Assembly: GCF_030766935.1 (NCBI RefSeq)
Contig: NZ_JASERL010000001.1
Coordinates: 372,001-436,000, forward strand
DNA: 64,000 nt
From: Streptomyces sp. KL109B
Lineage (GTDB): Bacteria; Actinomycetota; Actinomycetes; Streptomycetales; Streptomycetaceae
Direction: 5' to 3'
Each line of letters opens with the position of its first letter. Position 1 is the first letter of the stretch. Below the pieces are notes generated by a model. It was not told the DNA's origin. It searched no databases and was given only the letters and a program-made list of their open reading frames with translations. Shown here one piece after another: positions 17,122 to 25,328 of the stretch. The position numbers and the translations under genes were made by a program.

Positions 17122-17817
17122 GTGACCCGTGCATCCCTGGACAAGCAGCCCCACGAAGTCGCCTCCATGTTCGACGACGTGGCGGAGAAGTACGACCTCA
17201 CCAACGACGTGCTGTCCCTGGGACAGACCCGCCTGTGGCGCAAGGAGGTCGCCAAGGCCGTCGCCGCCCGCCCCGCGCAGAAGATCCTCGACCTCGCGGC
17301 CGGCACCGCCACCTCCTCCCAGCCCTTCGCCCAGGCCGGCGCCTACGTCGTCCCCTGCGACTTCTCCCTCGGCATGCTCCGCGTAGGAAAGCAGCGCCAC
17401 CCGTGGATGCCGTTCACGGCGGGCGACGGCACGAAACTGCCGTTCAAGGACGACACGTTCGACGCCGTGACGATCTCCTTCGGGCTGCGCAACATCCAGG
17501 ACACCGAGACCGCGCTGCGCGAACTGCACCGCGTCACGAAGCCCGGCGGCCGCGTCGTGATCTGCGAGTTCAGCCACCCGACGTGGGCCCCCTTCCGCAC
17601 CGTCTACACCGAGTACCTGATGCGCGCCCTGCCGCCGGTCGCGCGCGCGGTGTCCTCGAACCCGGACGCGTACGTCTATCTCGCCGAGTCCATCCGCGCC
17701 TGGCCCACGCAGCCCGAACTGGCCGCGCTGATGCAGGGCGTCGGCTGGCAGCGGGTGGCGTGGCGGGACCTCACCGGCGGCATCGTCACGCTGCACCGCG
17801 GCTTCAAGAAGGCGTAG
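17122..17817 (+). CDS. menG: demethylmenaquinone methyltransferase MenG/UbiE
   Basis: A 231-residue class I SAM-dependent methyltransferase. It methylates demethylmenaquinone at C2, the last step of ring synthesis. Signature sequences are [20 protein letters not shown], the SAM motif [33 protein letters not shown] and the family-specific [15 protein letters not shown]. The length is standard. It starts with GTG. It lies downstream of mqnC and upstream of a GGR-family flavoprotein, and convergent with a PASTA-domain gene, so it fits the menaquinone neighbourhood. Confidence 0.94.
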   Translation: MTRASLDKQPHEVASMFDDVAEKYDLTNDVLSLGQTRLWRKEVAKAVAARPAQKILDLAAGTATSSQPFAQAGAYVVPCDFSLGMLRVGKQRHPWMPFTAGDGTKLPFKDDTFDAVTISFGLRNIQDTETALRELHRVTKPGGRVVICEFSHPTWAPFRTVYTEYLMRALPPVARAVSSNPDAYVYLAESIRAWPTQPELAALMQGVGWQRVAWRDLTGGIVTLHRGFKKA

Positions 17818-17833
17818 CGCGGGCCGGCCGTCG

Positions 17834-18223
17834 TCATGGGCACGGGCTGAACGACTCGCTGCGCGCGGGTGGTTCGTCCGGCTCGGGGAGCTCCCTGCGC
17901 ATCCCGCCGCCCCGCGGCCCCGGCGCGCGCGGCACCCGCACCCCCGCGCCGCCGCCACCCTCGCCCTCACCGAGGTCGAACCACACGGTGACGACGGCGT
18001 TCCGCGGCACCTCGACGCCCGGCAGCGGGTACTGGCGCACCACGTACTCCACCGTGACCCGGTCGAAGTCGTCCCGGTCGGCCGCCGAGATCAGCACGCC
18101 GTGCTCGTGGGCCGCCTGCCGCGCGTCGACCGCCATCAGGCCGACCAGCTTCGGCACCGGCACTTCCGGTACATCGGAATTCGATGTCTTGGGCGTCTTG
18201 GGTGTCTTCACCACAGATGTCAC
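17834..18223 (-). CDS. single PASTA-domain small protein
   Basis: A 129-residue soluble protein with one PASTA-like domain (about residues 22-85: VPKLVGLMAVDARQAAHEHG to AVVTVWFDLGE). It has neither a kinase domain nor a signal peptide. The first 15 residues contain KTPKTPKTS, produced by a short DNA repeat. The C-terminus is a disordered Gly/Pro/Arg-rich tail. PASTA domains usually sense muropeptides when attached to membrane kinases, so an intracellular orphan copy is odd. The GTG start has no clear Shine-Dalgarno. It is downstream of a GNAT gene on the same strand and convergent with menG. Confidence 0.7.
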   Translation of the reverse strand: MTSVVKTPKTPKTSNSDVPEVPVPKLVGLMAVDARQAAHEHGVLISAADRDDFDRVTVEYVVRQYPLPGVEVPRNAVVTVWFDLGEGEGGGGAGVRVPRAPGPRGGGMRRELPEPDEPPARSESFSPCP

Positions 18224-18278
18224 CCCCAGGAGGTACCGGAAGGGTAGCTCCTGGGGCGAGCCTCTCGGAAGGTCCGGT

Positions 18279-18788
18279 TCACAGCTCCAGGCGGAAGCAG
18301 TGCCCCTGGTTTCCGTCCGGCGCCACGAACGTCTCCTCCAGTTCCATGCCCAGGCGCCGGGTCACCGCGATCGAGCGCTCGTTGCGGGCGAGGACCATCG
18401 CGACGACGCTGCGTATGCCCGCCGCGCGGACCCGCTCCAGCGTCTGCCGCGCCGCCTCCGTCGCGTACCCCTTGCCCCAGTGGTCGCGCCCGAGCCGCCA
18501 GCCGATCTCGATGTCGCCGACCGGGCCCCAGGTGCCCGGCCAGGGCTGCGCGCCCGTGAACCCGATGACGTCGCCGCCGGCGTCGGTCATCGTCCACAGG
18601 CAGAAGCCGTGCTCCGCCTCGTGCCTGCGCTGCCGCGCGGTCAGCTCCTCGTACACGGAGAGCTCCGCCGACTTGCCTCCGTGGAACTCCATGACATCGG
18701 GGTGGTCGAACACCCGGTGCCAGGCGAGCGCGTCCTCATGGGTGGGGACGCGCAGGTCCACGGTGGGTGGCACGAAGACTTCGGTCAT
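18279..18788 (-). CDS. GNAT-family N-acetyltransferase (RimJ/RimL type)
   Basis: A 169-residue acetyltransferase. Conserved blocks are TVDLRVPTHEDALAWHRVFD, the beta-strand with GDIEIGWRLGRDHWGKGYAT containing the acetyl-CoA pyrophosphate loop, and RVRAAGIRSVVAMVLARNER then SIAVTRRLGM. The profile suits RimJ/L-like enzymes that act on amino groups of proteins or small molecules. The substrate is not predictable. The ATG at 18788 follows AAGGG; a second in-frame ATG 48 bp upstream is possible. It is divergent from the geranylgeranyl reductase-family gene, with about 95 bp of shared promoter space. Confidence 0.85.
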   Translation of the reverse strand: MTEVFVPPTVDLRVPTHEDALAWHRVFDHPDVMEFHGGKSAELSVYEELTARQRRHEAEHGFCLWTMTDAGGDVIGFTGAQPWPGTWGPVGDIEIGWRLGRDHWGKGYATEAARQTLERVRAAGIRSVVAMVLARNERSIAVTRRLGMELEETFVAPDGNQGHCFRLEL

Positions 18789-18883
18789 GGGCTGGCCCTT
18801 CGCAGACTGATCAGAGTCGCTGAATAGACTGCCCATGTCCGTGCCGGACGGCACACCGTTTTCGAGCCTGGGGAGAACCCGCC

Positions 18884-20215
18884 GTGACCGAGCAGCCCGA
18901 GCCCCTCTCCAAGCCCCTCTCCAAGCCCCTCGCCAAGCCTCTCTCCGAGCACAGCGCGGATGTGATCGTCGTCGGTGCGGGGCCCGCCGGTTCGACGACC
19001 GCGTACTACCTCGCCAAGGCGGGCCTCGACGTCCTGTTGCTGGAGAAGACCGCGTTCCCGCGTGAAAAGGTCTGCGGCGACGGCCTCACCCCGCGCGCCA
19101 CCAAACAGCTCGTCTCCATGGGCATCGACATCTCCGAAGAGGCCGGCTGGCTGCGCAACAAGGGGCTGCGCATCATCGGCGGCGGAGTCCGCCTCCAGCT
19201 CGACTGGCCGGACCTCGCCTCGTACCCGGACTACGGACTCGTTCGCAAGCGCGACGACTTCGACGAGCAGCTCGCGCGGCAGGCGCAGAAGGCGGGCGCG
19301 CGCCTCTACGAGCGGTGCAACGTCGGCGCCCCGATCACCGACGAGCGCACCGGCCGCATCACCGGCGTGCACGCCAAGCTGGGCGAGGAGAAGACCCCGG
19401 TCACCTTCCACGCGCCGCTCGTCGTCGCCGCCGACGGCAACTCCACGCGCCTCTCCCTCGCCATGGGCCTGCACCGCCGCGAGGACCGCCCGATGGGCGT
19501 CGCCGTCCGTACGTACTTCACCTCGCCCCGGCACGACGACGACTACCTGGAGTCGTGGCTGGAGCTGTGGGACCGGCGCGGGCCCGGCGAGGACCGCCTC
19601 CTTCCCGGCTACGGCTGGATCTTCGGCATGGGCGACGGCACGTCCAACGTCGGCCTCGGCATCCTGAACTCCTCGAAGGCCTTCCGCGAGTTGGACTGGC
19701 GCGAGGTCCTCAAGGCGTGGTGCGCCTCGATGCCGGAGGACTGGGGCTACACCCCGGACAACATGACGATGCCGATCCGCGGCGCCGCCCTCCCCATGGC
19801 CTTCAACCGCCAGCCGCACTACACCAAGGGCCTGCTCCTGGTCGGCGACGCGGGCGGCCTGGTCAACCCGTTCAACGGCGAGGGCATCGCGTACGCCATG
19901 GAGTCCGGCCAGATCGCCGCCGACGTCATCGTGCAGGCCCACGCGCGCGCCACCGACGCCCAGCGCGAACTCGCCCTGCAGCGTTACCCGAAGGTCCTCA
20001 AGGACACGTACGGCGGTTACTACACGATGGGCCGCGCCTTCGTGAAGATGATCGGCAACCCGAAGGTCATGAAGATCGCGACGCAGCGCGGCCTGACCCA
20101 CCCGATGCTGATGAAGTTCACGCTGAAGATGCTCGCCAACCTGACGGACCCGACGGGCGGCGACGCGATGGACCGCGTCATCAACGGGCTGAGCAAGGTC
20201 GCTCCGAAGGCCTGA
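18884..20215 (+). CDS. geranylgeranyl reductase-family flavoprotein (MenJ-like)
   Basis: A 443-residue FAD-dependent reductase. The dinucleotide motif DVIVVGAGPAGSTTAYYLAK (about residues 26-45), FPREKVCGDGLTPRA and LLVGDAGGLVNPFNGEGIAY are the family signatures. Members saturate isoprenoid double bonds; MenJ (Rv0561c) reduces one unit of the mycobacterial menaquinone tail. Placement after menG and before nuo makes menaquinone-tail reduction the best guess, but archaeal-type lipid or chlorophyll-like reductases look alike. The GTG start follows GGGGAG. Residues 7-22 (PLSKPLSKPLAKPLSE) come from four 12-bp tandem repeats. Confidence 0.88.
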   Translation: MTEQPEPLSKPLSKPLAKPLSEHSADVIVVGAGPAGSTTAYYLAKAGLDVLLLEKTAFPREKVCGDGLTPRATKQLVSMGIDISEEAGWLRNKGLRIIGGGVRLQLDWPDLASYPDYGLVRKRDDFDEQLARQAQKAGARLYERCNVGAPITDERTGRITGVHAKLGEEKTPVTFHAPLVVAADGNSTRLSLAMGLHRREDRPMGVAVRTYFTSPRHDDDYLESWLELWDRRGPGEDRLLPGYGWIFGMGDGTSNVGLGILNSSKAFRELDWREVLKAWCASMPEDWGYTPDNMTMPIRGAALPMAFNRQPHYTKGLLLVGDAGGLVNPFNGEGIAYAMESGQIAADVIVQAHARATDAQRELALQRYPKVLKDTYGGYYTMGRAFVKMIGNPKVMKIATQRGLTHPMLMKFTLKMLANLTDPTGGDAMDRVINGLSKVAPKA

Positions 20216-20274
20216 CCGCTTCCGACCAGGCACCCGGCTTTGCCGGGAGGAGCGGCTCGGGGCAGGGTGGACCC

Positions 20275-20601
20275 ATGATTTTCATCGCCGTCAAGTTCAC
20301 CGTCCGCCCCGAGCACGCCGACTCCTGGCTGGAGAAGACCGCCGCGTTCACCGAGGCCACGCGCGCGGAGGAGGGCAACCTCTTCTACGACTGGTCCCGC
20401 AGCGTCGACGACCCGAACCAGTTCGTCGTCATCGAGGGCTTCCGGGACGCCGCCGCCGGTGCCGCGCACGTGAATTCCGACCACTTCAAGGCCGGCATGG
20501 AGACAATGGCGCCGCTCATCGCCACCACCCCGGAGATCATCAACGCCGACATCCCGAACGAGGGTTGGGGCCTGATGGGGGAGCTCTCCCCGCAGTCCTG
20601 A
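20275..20601 (+). CDS. antibiotic biosynthesis monooxygenase (ABM)-domain protein
   Basis: A 108-residue single ABM/dimeric alpha-beta barrel protein: MIFIAVKFTVRPEHADSWLE, then EEGNLFYDWSRSVDDPNQFV and ENWS-type equivalents replaced by VIEGFRDAAAGAAHVNSDHF. Relatives such as YgiN are quinol monooxygenases without cofactor. The location beside menaquinone and complex I genes suits a quinol-related role, but this is inference. The ATG at 20275 is the first good start and lies 59 bp after the flavoprotein gene. A strong terminator follows, closing this transcription unit. Confidence 0.82.
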   Translation: MIFIAVKFTVRPEHADSWLEKTAAFTEATRAEEGNLFYDWSRSVDDPNQFVVIEGFRDAAAGAAHVNSDHFKAGMETMAPLIATTPEIINADIPNEGWGLMGELSPQS

Positions 20602-20607
20602 GCACAC

Positions 20608-20655
20608 ACGCCGAAGGCCGCCGCACCCCAAGAGGGGTGCGGCGGCCTTCGGCGT
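20608..20655. terminator. strong terminator hairpin after the ABM gene
   Basis: Perfect 22-bp stem with a 4-nt AAGA loop; the arms begin ACGCCGAAGGCC and end GGCCTTCGGCGT. It is placed between the convergent ABM and NlpC/P60 genes and can stop transcription from both sides. Confidence 0.88.
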
Positions 20656-20749
20656 ATCCGAGGTCGAAGCCCTCAAGGGGCCTCAGGCGGCGGTGTGCGG
20701 CCTCAGGGGGCCGCGGGCCCAGGGAGGGACCCGGACGTTCACAGAAACC

Positions 20750-21586
20750 TCAGAGAACGCGCACCGCGCCGGTCGGCTGGTCGTAGGAGAGCGGCTGCTC
20801 GACGACGCCGGTGGAGGAGTTCTGCGCGCCGACGAACTTGCCGCCGCCCACGTAGATCGCGACGTGGTAGGCGCTGCCGGAGCTGCCCCAGTAGAGGATG
20901 TCGCCGGCCTGGAGGTTGTCCAGGGAGACCTGCGTGCCCGTCGCCGACTGGTCCTGCGAGACGCGCGGCAGGTCGACACCGGCCTGCTTGAACGCGGCCT
21001 GCGTGAGGCCGGAGCAGTCCCAGGAGCTGGGGCCCGTGCCACCGGACACGTAGGCGTCACCGATCTGCGCCTTGGCGAACGCCACCACGGCGGCGGCGGA
21101 GCCGCTGGCCGGGGCGGGGGCCTCGTCGGAGGAGGACGAGGACGCCGTGGACGCCTGGAGCGTGGTGCGCTCGCTGGAGCGGGAGGCGGCGGCCTTCTCG
21201 GCGGCCTCGCGCTTGGCGGCGGCCTCGGCCTTGGCCTTCTCCTCGGCCTTCTTCTGGGCCTCGGCCTTCTTCTCGGCGGCGACCTGGTCCTTCTTCGCCT
21301 GGTCCGCGGCCTTGTCGAACGCGGCGTCGCGCTCGGCCTGGACCTGGTAGTTGGCCGCGGCCTGCTGGGTGGCGTCCGCGGACTTGGCGACCTGGGAGGA
21401 CAGGTCGGTGGTGAGCGTCGGCATCTCCATCGTCTGGGTCACCGGCTCGGCGGCGCTCGCCGAACCAGCCGCACCAGCGACTGCCAGGGTGCTGAGGACG
21501 CCACCGGTAACTCCGGCGCGCAGGGCCATCTTCGAGGCGCTGCGACGGGGCTTCCGGTGGCTGGGTATGTGAGCGGTGTGGGACAT
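20750..21586 (-). CDS. secreted NlpC/P60 cell-wall peptidase
   Basis: A 278-residue exported endopeptidase that cuts peptidoglycan stem peptides. A signal peptide with a twin-arginine-like or Sec n-region (RKPRRSASK) and hydrophobic core ends near ASA-AE at 46. Residues 60-140 form a charged Ala/Lys/Glu coiled coil. The C-terminal NlpC/P60 domain carries Cys191 in SSWDCSGLTQAAF and His241 in YHVAIYVGGG. The ATG at 21586 is the start consistent with a signal peptide. A long leader probably precedes it. It is transcribed away from nuo. Similar coiled-coil hydrolases are typical of Streptomyces growth and sporulation. Confidence 0.92.
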   Translation of the reverse strand: MSHTAHIPSHRKPRRSASKMALRAGVTGGVLSTLAVAGAAGSASAAEPVTQTMEMPTLTTDLSSQVAKSADATQQAAANYQVQAERDAAFDKAADQAKKDQVAAEKKAEAQKKAEEKAKAEAAAKREAAEKAAASRSSERTTLQASTASSSSSDEAPAPASGSAAAVVAFAKAQIGDAYVSGGTGPSSWDCSGLTQAAFKQAGVDLPRVSQDQSATGTQVSLDNLQAGDILYWGSSGSAYHVAIYVGGGKFVGAQNSSTGVVEQPLSYDQPTGAVRVL

Positions 21587-21895
21587 GAGACCAACCGGTA
21601 TCAGGGCCTCCCCGATCCCTTCAAGAAACGTGTGGTGCGCCACAGTTGTGAAGCTCGGCGCCGAAACCCGGTACCGACGGGCTTTATTGACGCCGTAACG
21701 GGCAAATGGGGCGCCCCCTCGCAGGCCCCTGAGCATGGGTTTTCTGCAATAAGTCCGAATTGCCCGACGCTTACCACCCGTTGAGGCCGTTGGCCAAGCC
21801 CGGTTTCTGACGGGTCGCCCGATGCGTGACGCAGGTCACAAGGTGTCCCCTAGGGGGTGCGGTGCACACACCGTGAACACATCTCGGGTCCACTC

Positions 21896-21928
21896 CCGTT
21901 CACACCTCTCCCTCCAAGGTGTGAACGG
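21896..21928. promoter_or_regulatory. 12-bp inverted repeat containing outward Rex-like half-sites
   Basis: Arms CCGTTCACACCT and AGGTGTGAACGG are perfectly complementary around a 9-nt spacer (CTCCCTCCA). Each arm contains GTTCACA or TGTGAAC, the half-site of the Rex operator, but in inverted order. It may bind a different regulator, or serve the NlpC/P60 promoter. Confidence 0.55.
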
Positions 21929-22037
21929 CGTCCACTATCAGCCAGCGTCGTCCAGCACCAATTTGCTTGCGATCTCCCCCTCTTGATAGAGGGCGCACCG
22001 CTACGACCAGGGGTTACCCGCCAAGTTGTCACCACTG

Positions 22038-22149
22038 GTGATCACTCAGGTGCTTCGCGTGTGAAGATCACCGCTCATCCGACTTCATGATCCTTCGTCA
22101 GGTGGTGGAGATCACAAAGTAGTTGGCGCACCCCGTGTCGCAGATCACA
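22038..22149. promoter_or_regulatory. cluster of GATCAC motifs upstream of nuoA
   Basis: Four GATCAC elements begin at 22040, 22066, 22110 and 22143. The first is the perfect palindrome GTGATCAC, and the other three are GTGAAGATCACC, GTGGAGATCAC and GCAGATCACAG contexts. They resemble Crp-type half-sites (GTGAN6TCAC). An activator site cluster for nuo is possible but unproven. Confidence 0.4.
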
Positions 22150-22184
22150 GAGTTGCAGGCATAAGATGCGGGGCAAGTTGGGCT

Positions 22185-22200
22185 TGTGACCCGCTTCACA
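22185..22200. promoter_or_regulatory. Rex redox-sensor operator (ROP) of the nuo operon
   Basis: TGTGACCCGCTTCACA matches the Streptomyces Rex consensus TGTGAAC-NNN-TTCACA at 12 of the 13 defined positions. It lies 97 bp upstream of the nuoA start. Rex represses respiratory genes when NADH/NAD is low and releases DNA when NADH is high. nuo is an established Rex target in S. coelicolor, which supports the call. Confidence 0.85.
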
Positions 22201-22296
22201 TGTAAGCGATCTTCGACCGTTCGCGGGACGTGGGGGGTGGGCCTCGAGCTCATGCAACCGCCAGCAGTCAATGCCGACTGAGAGGAGCGAGGAGCG

Positions 22297-22656
22297 GTGA
22301 ACGCTTATGCGCCCATCCTCGTACTGGGAGCCCTCGGGGCAGGCTTTGCGATCTTCTCCGTGGTCATGGCCACGCTTGTCGGTCCAAAGCGGTACAACCG
22401 GGCCAAGCTGGAAGCCTACGAGTGCGGGATCGAGCCGACCCCCACGCCGGCCGGTGGCGGGCGCTTCCCCATCAAGTACTACCTGACGGCGATGCTCTTC
22501 ATCGTCTTCGACATCGAGATCGTCTTTCTCTACCCCTGGGCCGTCACCTTCGACGCCCTCGGGGTGTTCGGGCTCGTAGAGATGCTGCTCTTCGTGCTCA
22601 CCGTCTTCGTCGCGTACGCGTACGTATGGCGGCGCGGCGGCCTGGAATGGGACTGA
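22297..22656 (+). CDS. nuoA: NADH-quinone oxidoreductase subunit A
   Basis: A 119-residue, three-helix membrane subunit of complex I at the quinone-channel junction. The conserved cytoplasmic loop [20 protein letters not shown] and [14 protein letters not shown], with the acidic helix residues, are intact. The GTG start follows GAGGAGCGAGGAG. It is the first gene of a 14-gene operon (nuoA-N) that ends at a terminator at 38291-38334. The complex couples NADH oxidation and menaquinone reduction to proton pumping. Rex control is indicated by the upstream operator. Confidence 0.97.
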   Translation: MNAYAPILVLGALGAGFAIFSVVMATLVGPKRYNRAKLEAYECGIEPTPTPAGGGRFPIKYYLTAMLFIVFDIEIVFLYPWAVTFDALGVFGLVEMLLFVLTVFVAYAYVWRRGGLEWD

Positions 22657-22690
22657 GCCCCGTATAGGGGAGACCAGGAGCCACAGACCA

Positions 22691-23245
22691 ATGGGACTCG
22701 AAGAAAAGCTGCCGAGCGGATTCCTGCTGACCACCGTCGAACAGGCCGCGGGCTGGGTGCGCAAGTCCTCCATGTTCCCCGCCACGTTCGGGCTCGCCTG
22801 TTGTGCCATCGAGATGATGACGACGGGCGCGGGCCGATACGACCTGGCGCGGTTCGGCATGGAGGTCTTCCGCGGATCGCCCCGCCAGGCGGACCTGATG
22901 ATCGTGGCAGGGCGGGTGAGCCAGAAGATGGCGCCCGTCCTTCGCCAGGTCTACGACCAGATGCCCAACCCCAAGTGGGTCATCTCCATGGGCGTCTGCG
23001 CCTCGTCCGGCGGGATGTTCAACAACTACGCGATCGTGCAGGGCGTCGACCACGTCATCCCGGTCGACATCTATCTGCCCGGCTGTCCGCCCCGGCCCGA
23101 GATGCTGATGGACGCGATTCTCAAGCTCCACGAGAAGGTCCAGAACTCCAAGCTCGGTGTGAACGCCGAGGAGGCGGCCCGCGAGGCGGAGGAAGCGGCG
23201 CGCAAGGCGCTCCCGACGATCGAGATGAAGGGGCTGCTGCGGTGA
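22691..23245 (+). CDS. nuoB: NADH-quinone oxidoreductase subunit B
   Basis: A 184-residue peripheral-arm subunit carrying the terminal [4Fe-4S] cluster N2 that passes electrons to menaquinone. The ligands are all visible: the Cys37-Cys38 pair in [11 protein letters not shown], Cys103 in [20 protein letters not shown] and Cys132 in [11 protein letters not shown]. The C-terminus is an Ala/Glu-rich helix. AGGAG precedes the ATG. The stop overlaps the nuoC GTG (GTGA), indicating coupled translation. Confidence 0.97.
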   Translation: MGLEEKLPSGFLLTTVEQAAGWVRKSSMFPATFGLACCAIEMMTTGAGRYDLARFGMEVFRGSPRQADLMIVAGRVSQKMAPVLRQVYDQMPNPKWVISMGVCASSGGMFNNYAIVQGVDHVIPVDIYLPGCPPRPEMLMDAILKLHEKVQNSKLGVNAEEAAREAEEAARKALPTIEMKGLLR

Positions 23246-24006
23246 GCGACGCGCAGAACGGCAAGGGGCCCGAGCAGGGCTCGGGCGGGGTCAACCCCGA
23301 AAAGGACCTCAGCGCTTCCAACCTCCCGGGGCAGCGCGGCGACCAGGGCGAGGAGATCCGCGTCCAGCGCGGCATGTTCGGCGCCAACAATGGCGGCGAC
23401 ACCTCCGGTTACGGCGGCCTCGTCCGCTCGATCCGGCTGCCCGGCGAGTCCTCCCGCCCCTACGGCGGGTGGTTCGACGAGGTGGCCGACGAGCTGGAGG
23501 GCGCCCTGGAGGAACAGGGCCTCGTCCCCGAGAACGCCATCGACAAGACGGTCGTCGACCGCGGCGAGCTCACCTTCCACATCGAGCGCGAGCACCTGGT
23601 CCGCGTCGCCCGCACCCTGCGCGACGACCCGGCCCTGCGCTTCGAACTGTGCACGGGGGTCTCGGCGGTGCACTACCCCGAGGACAAGGGGCGTGAGCTG
23701 CACGCCGTCTACCACCTGCGGTCGATCACCCACAACCGGCTGATCCGTCTCGAGGTCTCCGCGCCCGACGCGGACCCGCACATCCCGACCCTGGTCCCGG
23801 TGTATCCGACGAACGACTGGCACGAGCGCGAGGCGTACGACTTCTTCGGCATCGTCTTCGACGGCCACCCCGCGCTGACGCGGATCATGATGCCGGACGA
23901 CTGGCAGGGCTTCCCGCAGCGCAAGGACTACCCCCTCGGCGGCATCCCCGTCGAGTACAAGGGCGCCCAGATCCCGGCTCCGGACCAGCGGAGGTCGTAC
24001 AGCTGA
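23242..24006 (+). CDS. nuoC: NADH-quinone oxidoreductase subunit C
   Basis: A 254-residue subunit of the peripheral arm (30-kDa family). The first ~70 residues are a polar actinobacterial extension. The conserved core carries [20 protein letters not shown] and the signature [20 protein letters not shown], ending [15 protein letters not shown]. The frame is open for 147 codons upstream, but the GTG at 23242, overlapping the nuoB stop, is the natural start. It is separate from nuoD, unlike the fused NuoCD of enterobacteria. Confidence 0.96.
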   Translation: MSDAQNGKGPEQGSGGVNPEKDLSASNLPGQRGDQGEEIRVQRGMFGANNGGDTSGYGGLVRSIRLPGESSRPYGGWFDEVADELEGALEEQGLVPENAIDKTVVDRGELTFHIEREHLVRVARTLRDDPALRFELCTGVSAVHYPEDKGRELHAVYHLRSITHNRLIRLEVSAPDADPHIPTLVPVYPTNDWHEREAYDFFGIVFDGHPALTRIMMPDDWQGFPQRKDYPLGGIPVEYKGAQIPAPDQRRSYS

Positions 24007-25328
24007 TGACCACTCCTTCTGCCTCCCCGCGTGAAACCACCGAAGGCACCGTCTACACGGTCACCGGAGGTGACTGGGACGAGGTCGCCCAGCAGGCGGC
24101 CAAGTCCGACGACGAGCGCATCATCGTCAACATGGGGCCCCAACACCCGTCCACGCACGGGGTGTTGCGCCTGATCCTGGAGATCGACGGCGAGACGGTC
24201 ACCGAGGCCCGCTGCGGCATCGGCTACCTCCACACCGGCATCGAGAAGAACCTCGAGTACCGCACGTGGACGCAGGGCACCACGTTCGTGACGCGCATGG
24301 ACTACCTGACGCCGTTCTACAACGAGACGGCGTACTGCCTCGCGGTCGAGAAGCTCCTCGGCATCGAGGACGAGGTCCCGGACCGCGCGAACATCATCCG
24401 CGTGCTCCTCATGGAGCTGAACCGGATGTCCTCGCACCTGGTGGCCATCGCCACCGGCGGCATGGAGCTCGGCGCGACCACGATCATGATCTACGGATTC
24501 CGTGATCGTGAACTCGTTCTCGATGTCTACGAGTTGATCACCGGCCTGCGCATGAACCACGCGTACGTCCGGCCCGGCGGCCTCGCCCAGGACCTGCCGC
24601 CCGGCGCGGTGGACGCGCTGCGCGAGTTCGTGAAGAAGATGAAGAAGAACCTTCCCGAGTACGACAAGCTCGCCACCGGGAACCCCATCTTCAAGGCCCG
24701 TATGCAGGACGTCGGCTACCTCGACCTCGCGGGCTGCATGGCCCTCGGCGCCACAGGACCGATCCTGCGCTCCGCGGGACTGCCGCACGACCTGCGCAAG
24801 GCGCAGCCGTACTGCGGCTACGAGAACTACGACTTCGAGATCCCGACCGCCGACACCTGCGACTCCTACGGGCGCTTCCTGATCCGCCTGGAGGAGATGC
24901 GCCAGTCGCTGCGCATCGTCGAGCAGTGCCTGGACCGCCTGGAGCCGGGTCCGGTCATGGTCGGCGACAAGAAGATCGCCTGGCCCGCCCAACTGGCCCT
25001 CGGGCCAGACGGATTGGGCAACTCGCTCGACCACATCAAGAACATCATGGGCACCTCCATGGAGGCCCTCATCCACCACTTCAAGCTGGTGACCGAGGGC
25101 TTCCGCGTCCCGCCGGGACAGGCGTACACCGCCGTGGAGTCGCCCAAGGGCGAGCTGGGGGTGCACGCCGTGTCCGACGGCGGCACCCGCCCCTTCCGGG
25201 TCCACTTCCGCGACCCGTCCTTCACCAACCTTCAGGCCATGGCGGCGATGTGCGAGGGCGGCCAGGTCGCCGACGTCATCGTCGCCGTCGCGTCCATCGA
25301 CCCCGTGATGGGAGGCGTCGACCGGTGA
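24006..25328 (+). CDS. nuoD: NADH-quinone oxidoreductase subunit D
   Basis: A 440-residue 49-kDa-family subunit that forms the quinone pocket together with NuoB. The diagnostic [20 protein letters not shown] holds the quinone-head-binding histidine. [33 protein letters not shown] and the C-terminal [12 protein letters not shown] are also typical. The ATG overlaps the nuoC stop by one base. The subunit descends from the NiFe-hydrogenase large subunit, and the nickel ligands are absent, as usual. Confidence 0.97.
   Translation: MTTPSASPRETTEGTVYTVTGGDWDEVAQQAAKSDDERIIVNMGPQHPSTHGVLRLILEIDGETVTEARCGIGYLHTGIEKNLEYRTWTQGTTFVTRMDYLTPFYNETAYCLAVEKLLGIEDEVPDRANIIRVLLMELNRMSSHLVAIATGGMELGATTIMIYGFRDRELVLDVYELITGLRMNHAYVRPGGLAQDLPPGAVDALREFVKKMKKNLPEYDKLATGNPIFKARMQDVGYLDLAGCMALGATGPILRSAGLPHDLRKAQPYCGYENYDFEIPTADTCDSYGRFLIRLEEMRQSLRIVEQCLDRLEPGPVMVGDKKIAWPAQLALGPDGLGNSLDHIKNIMGTSMEALIHHFKLVTEGFRVPPGQAYTAVESPKGELGVHAVSDGGTRPFRVHFRDPSFTNLQAMAAMCEGGQVADVIVAVASIDPVMGGVDR

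Larger units (their letters stand above)
21587..22296. other. 710-bp divergent intergenic region, NlpC/P60 gene and nuo operon
   Basis: The largest gene-free stretch in the window. It is clearly less GC-rich than the coding DNA. It holds the presumed NlpC/P60 leader (21587 to about 21850), a 12-bp-arm inverted repeat (21896-21928), a small hairpin CCCTCT-TGAT-AGAGGG (21978-21993), a GATCAC cluster (22038-22149) and a Rex-type operator (22185-22200). A possible -10-like TAAGAT lies at 22162-22167. No coding region is convincing here. Confidence 0.7.

Noticed and set aside
18884..20215. Carotenoid or terpene biosynthetic cluster, given the geranylgeranyl reductase-like and prenyl synthase genes
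   Set aside because: No cyclase, phytoene synthase or desaturase is present; the menaquinone and nuo context explains both better.
21587..21850. c-di-AMP (ydaO) riboswitch upstream of the NlpC/P60 gene
   Set aside because: The conserved signature segments of that RNA are not visible; only the length and location are suggestive.
22801..23241. NuoC beginning far upstream in the same frame
   Set aside because: That part overlaps nuoB in another frame and lacks conservation. The GTG at 23242 overlaps the nuoB stop as in typical nuo operons.
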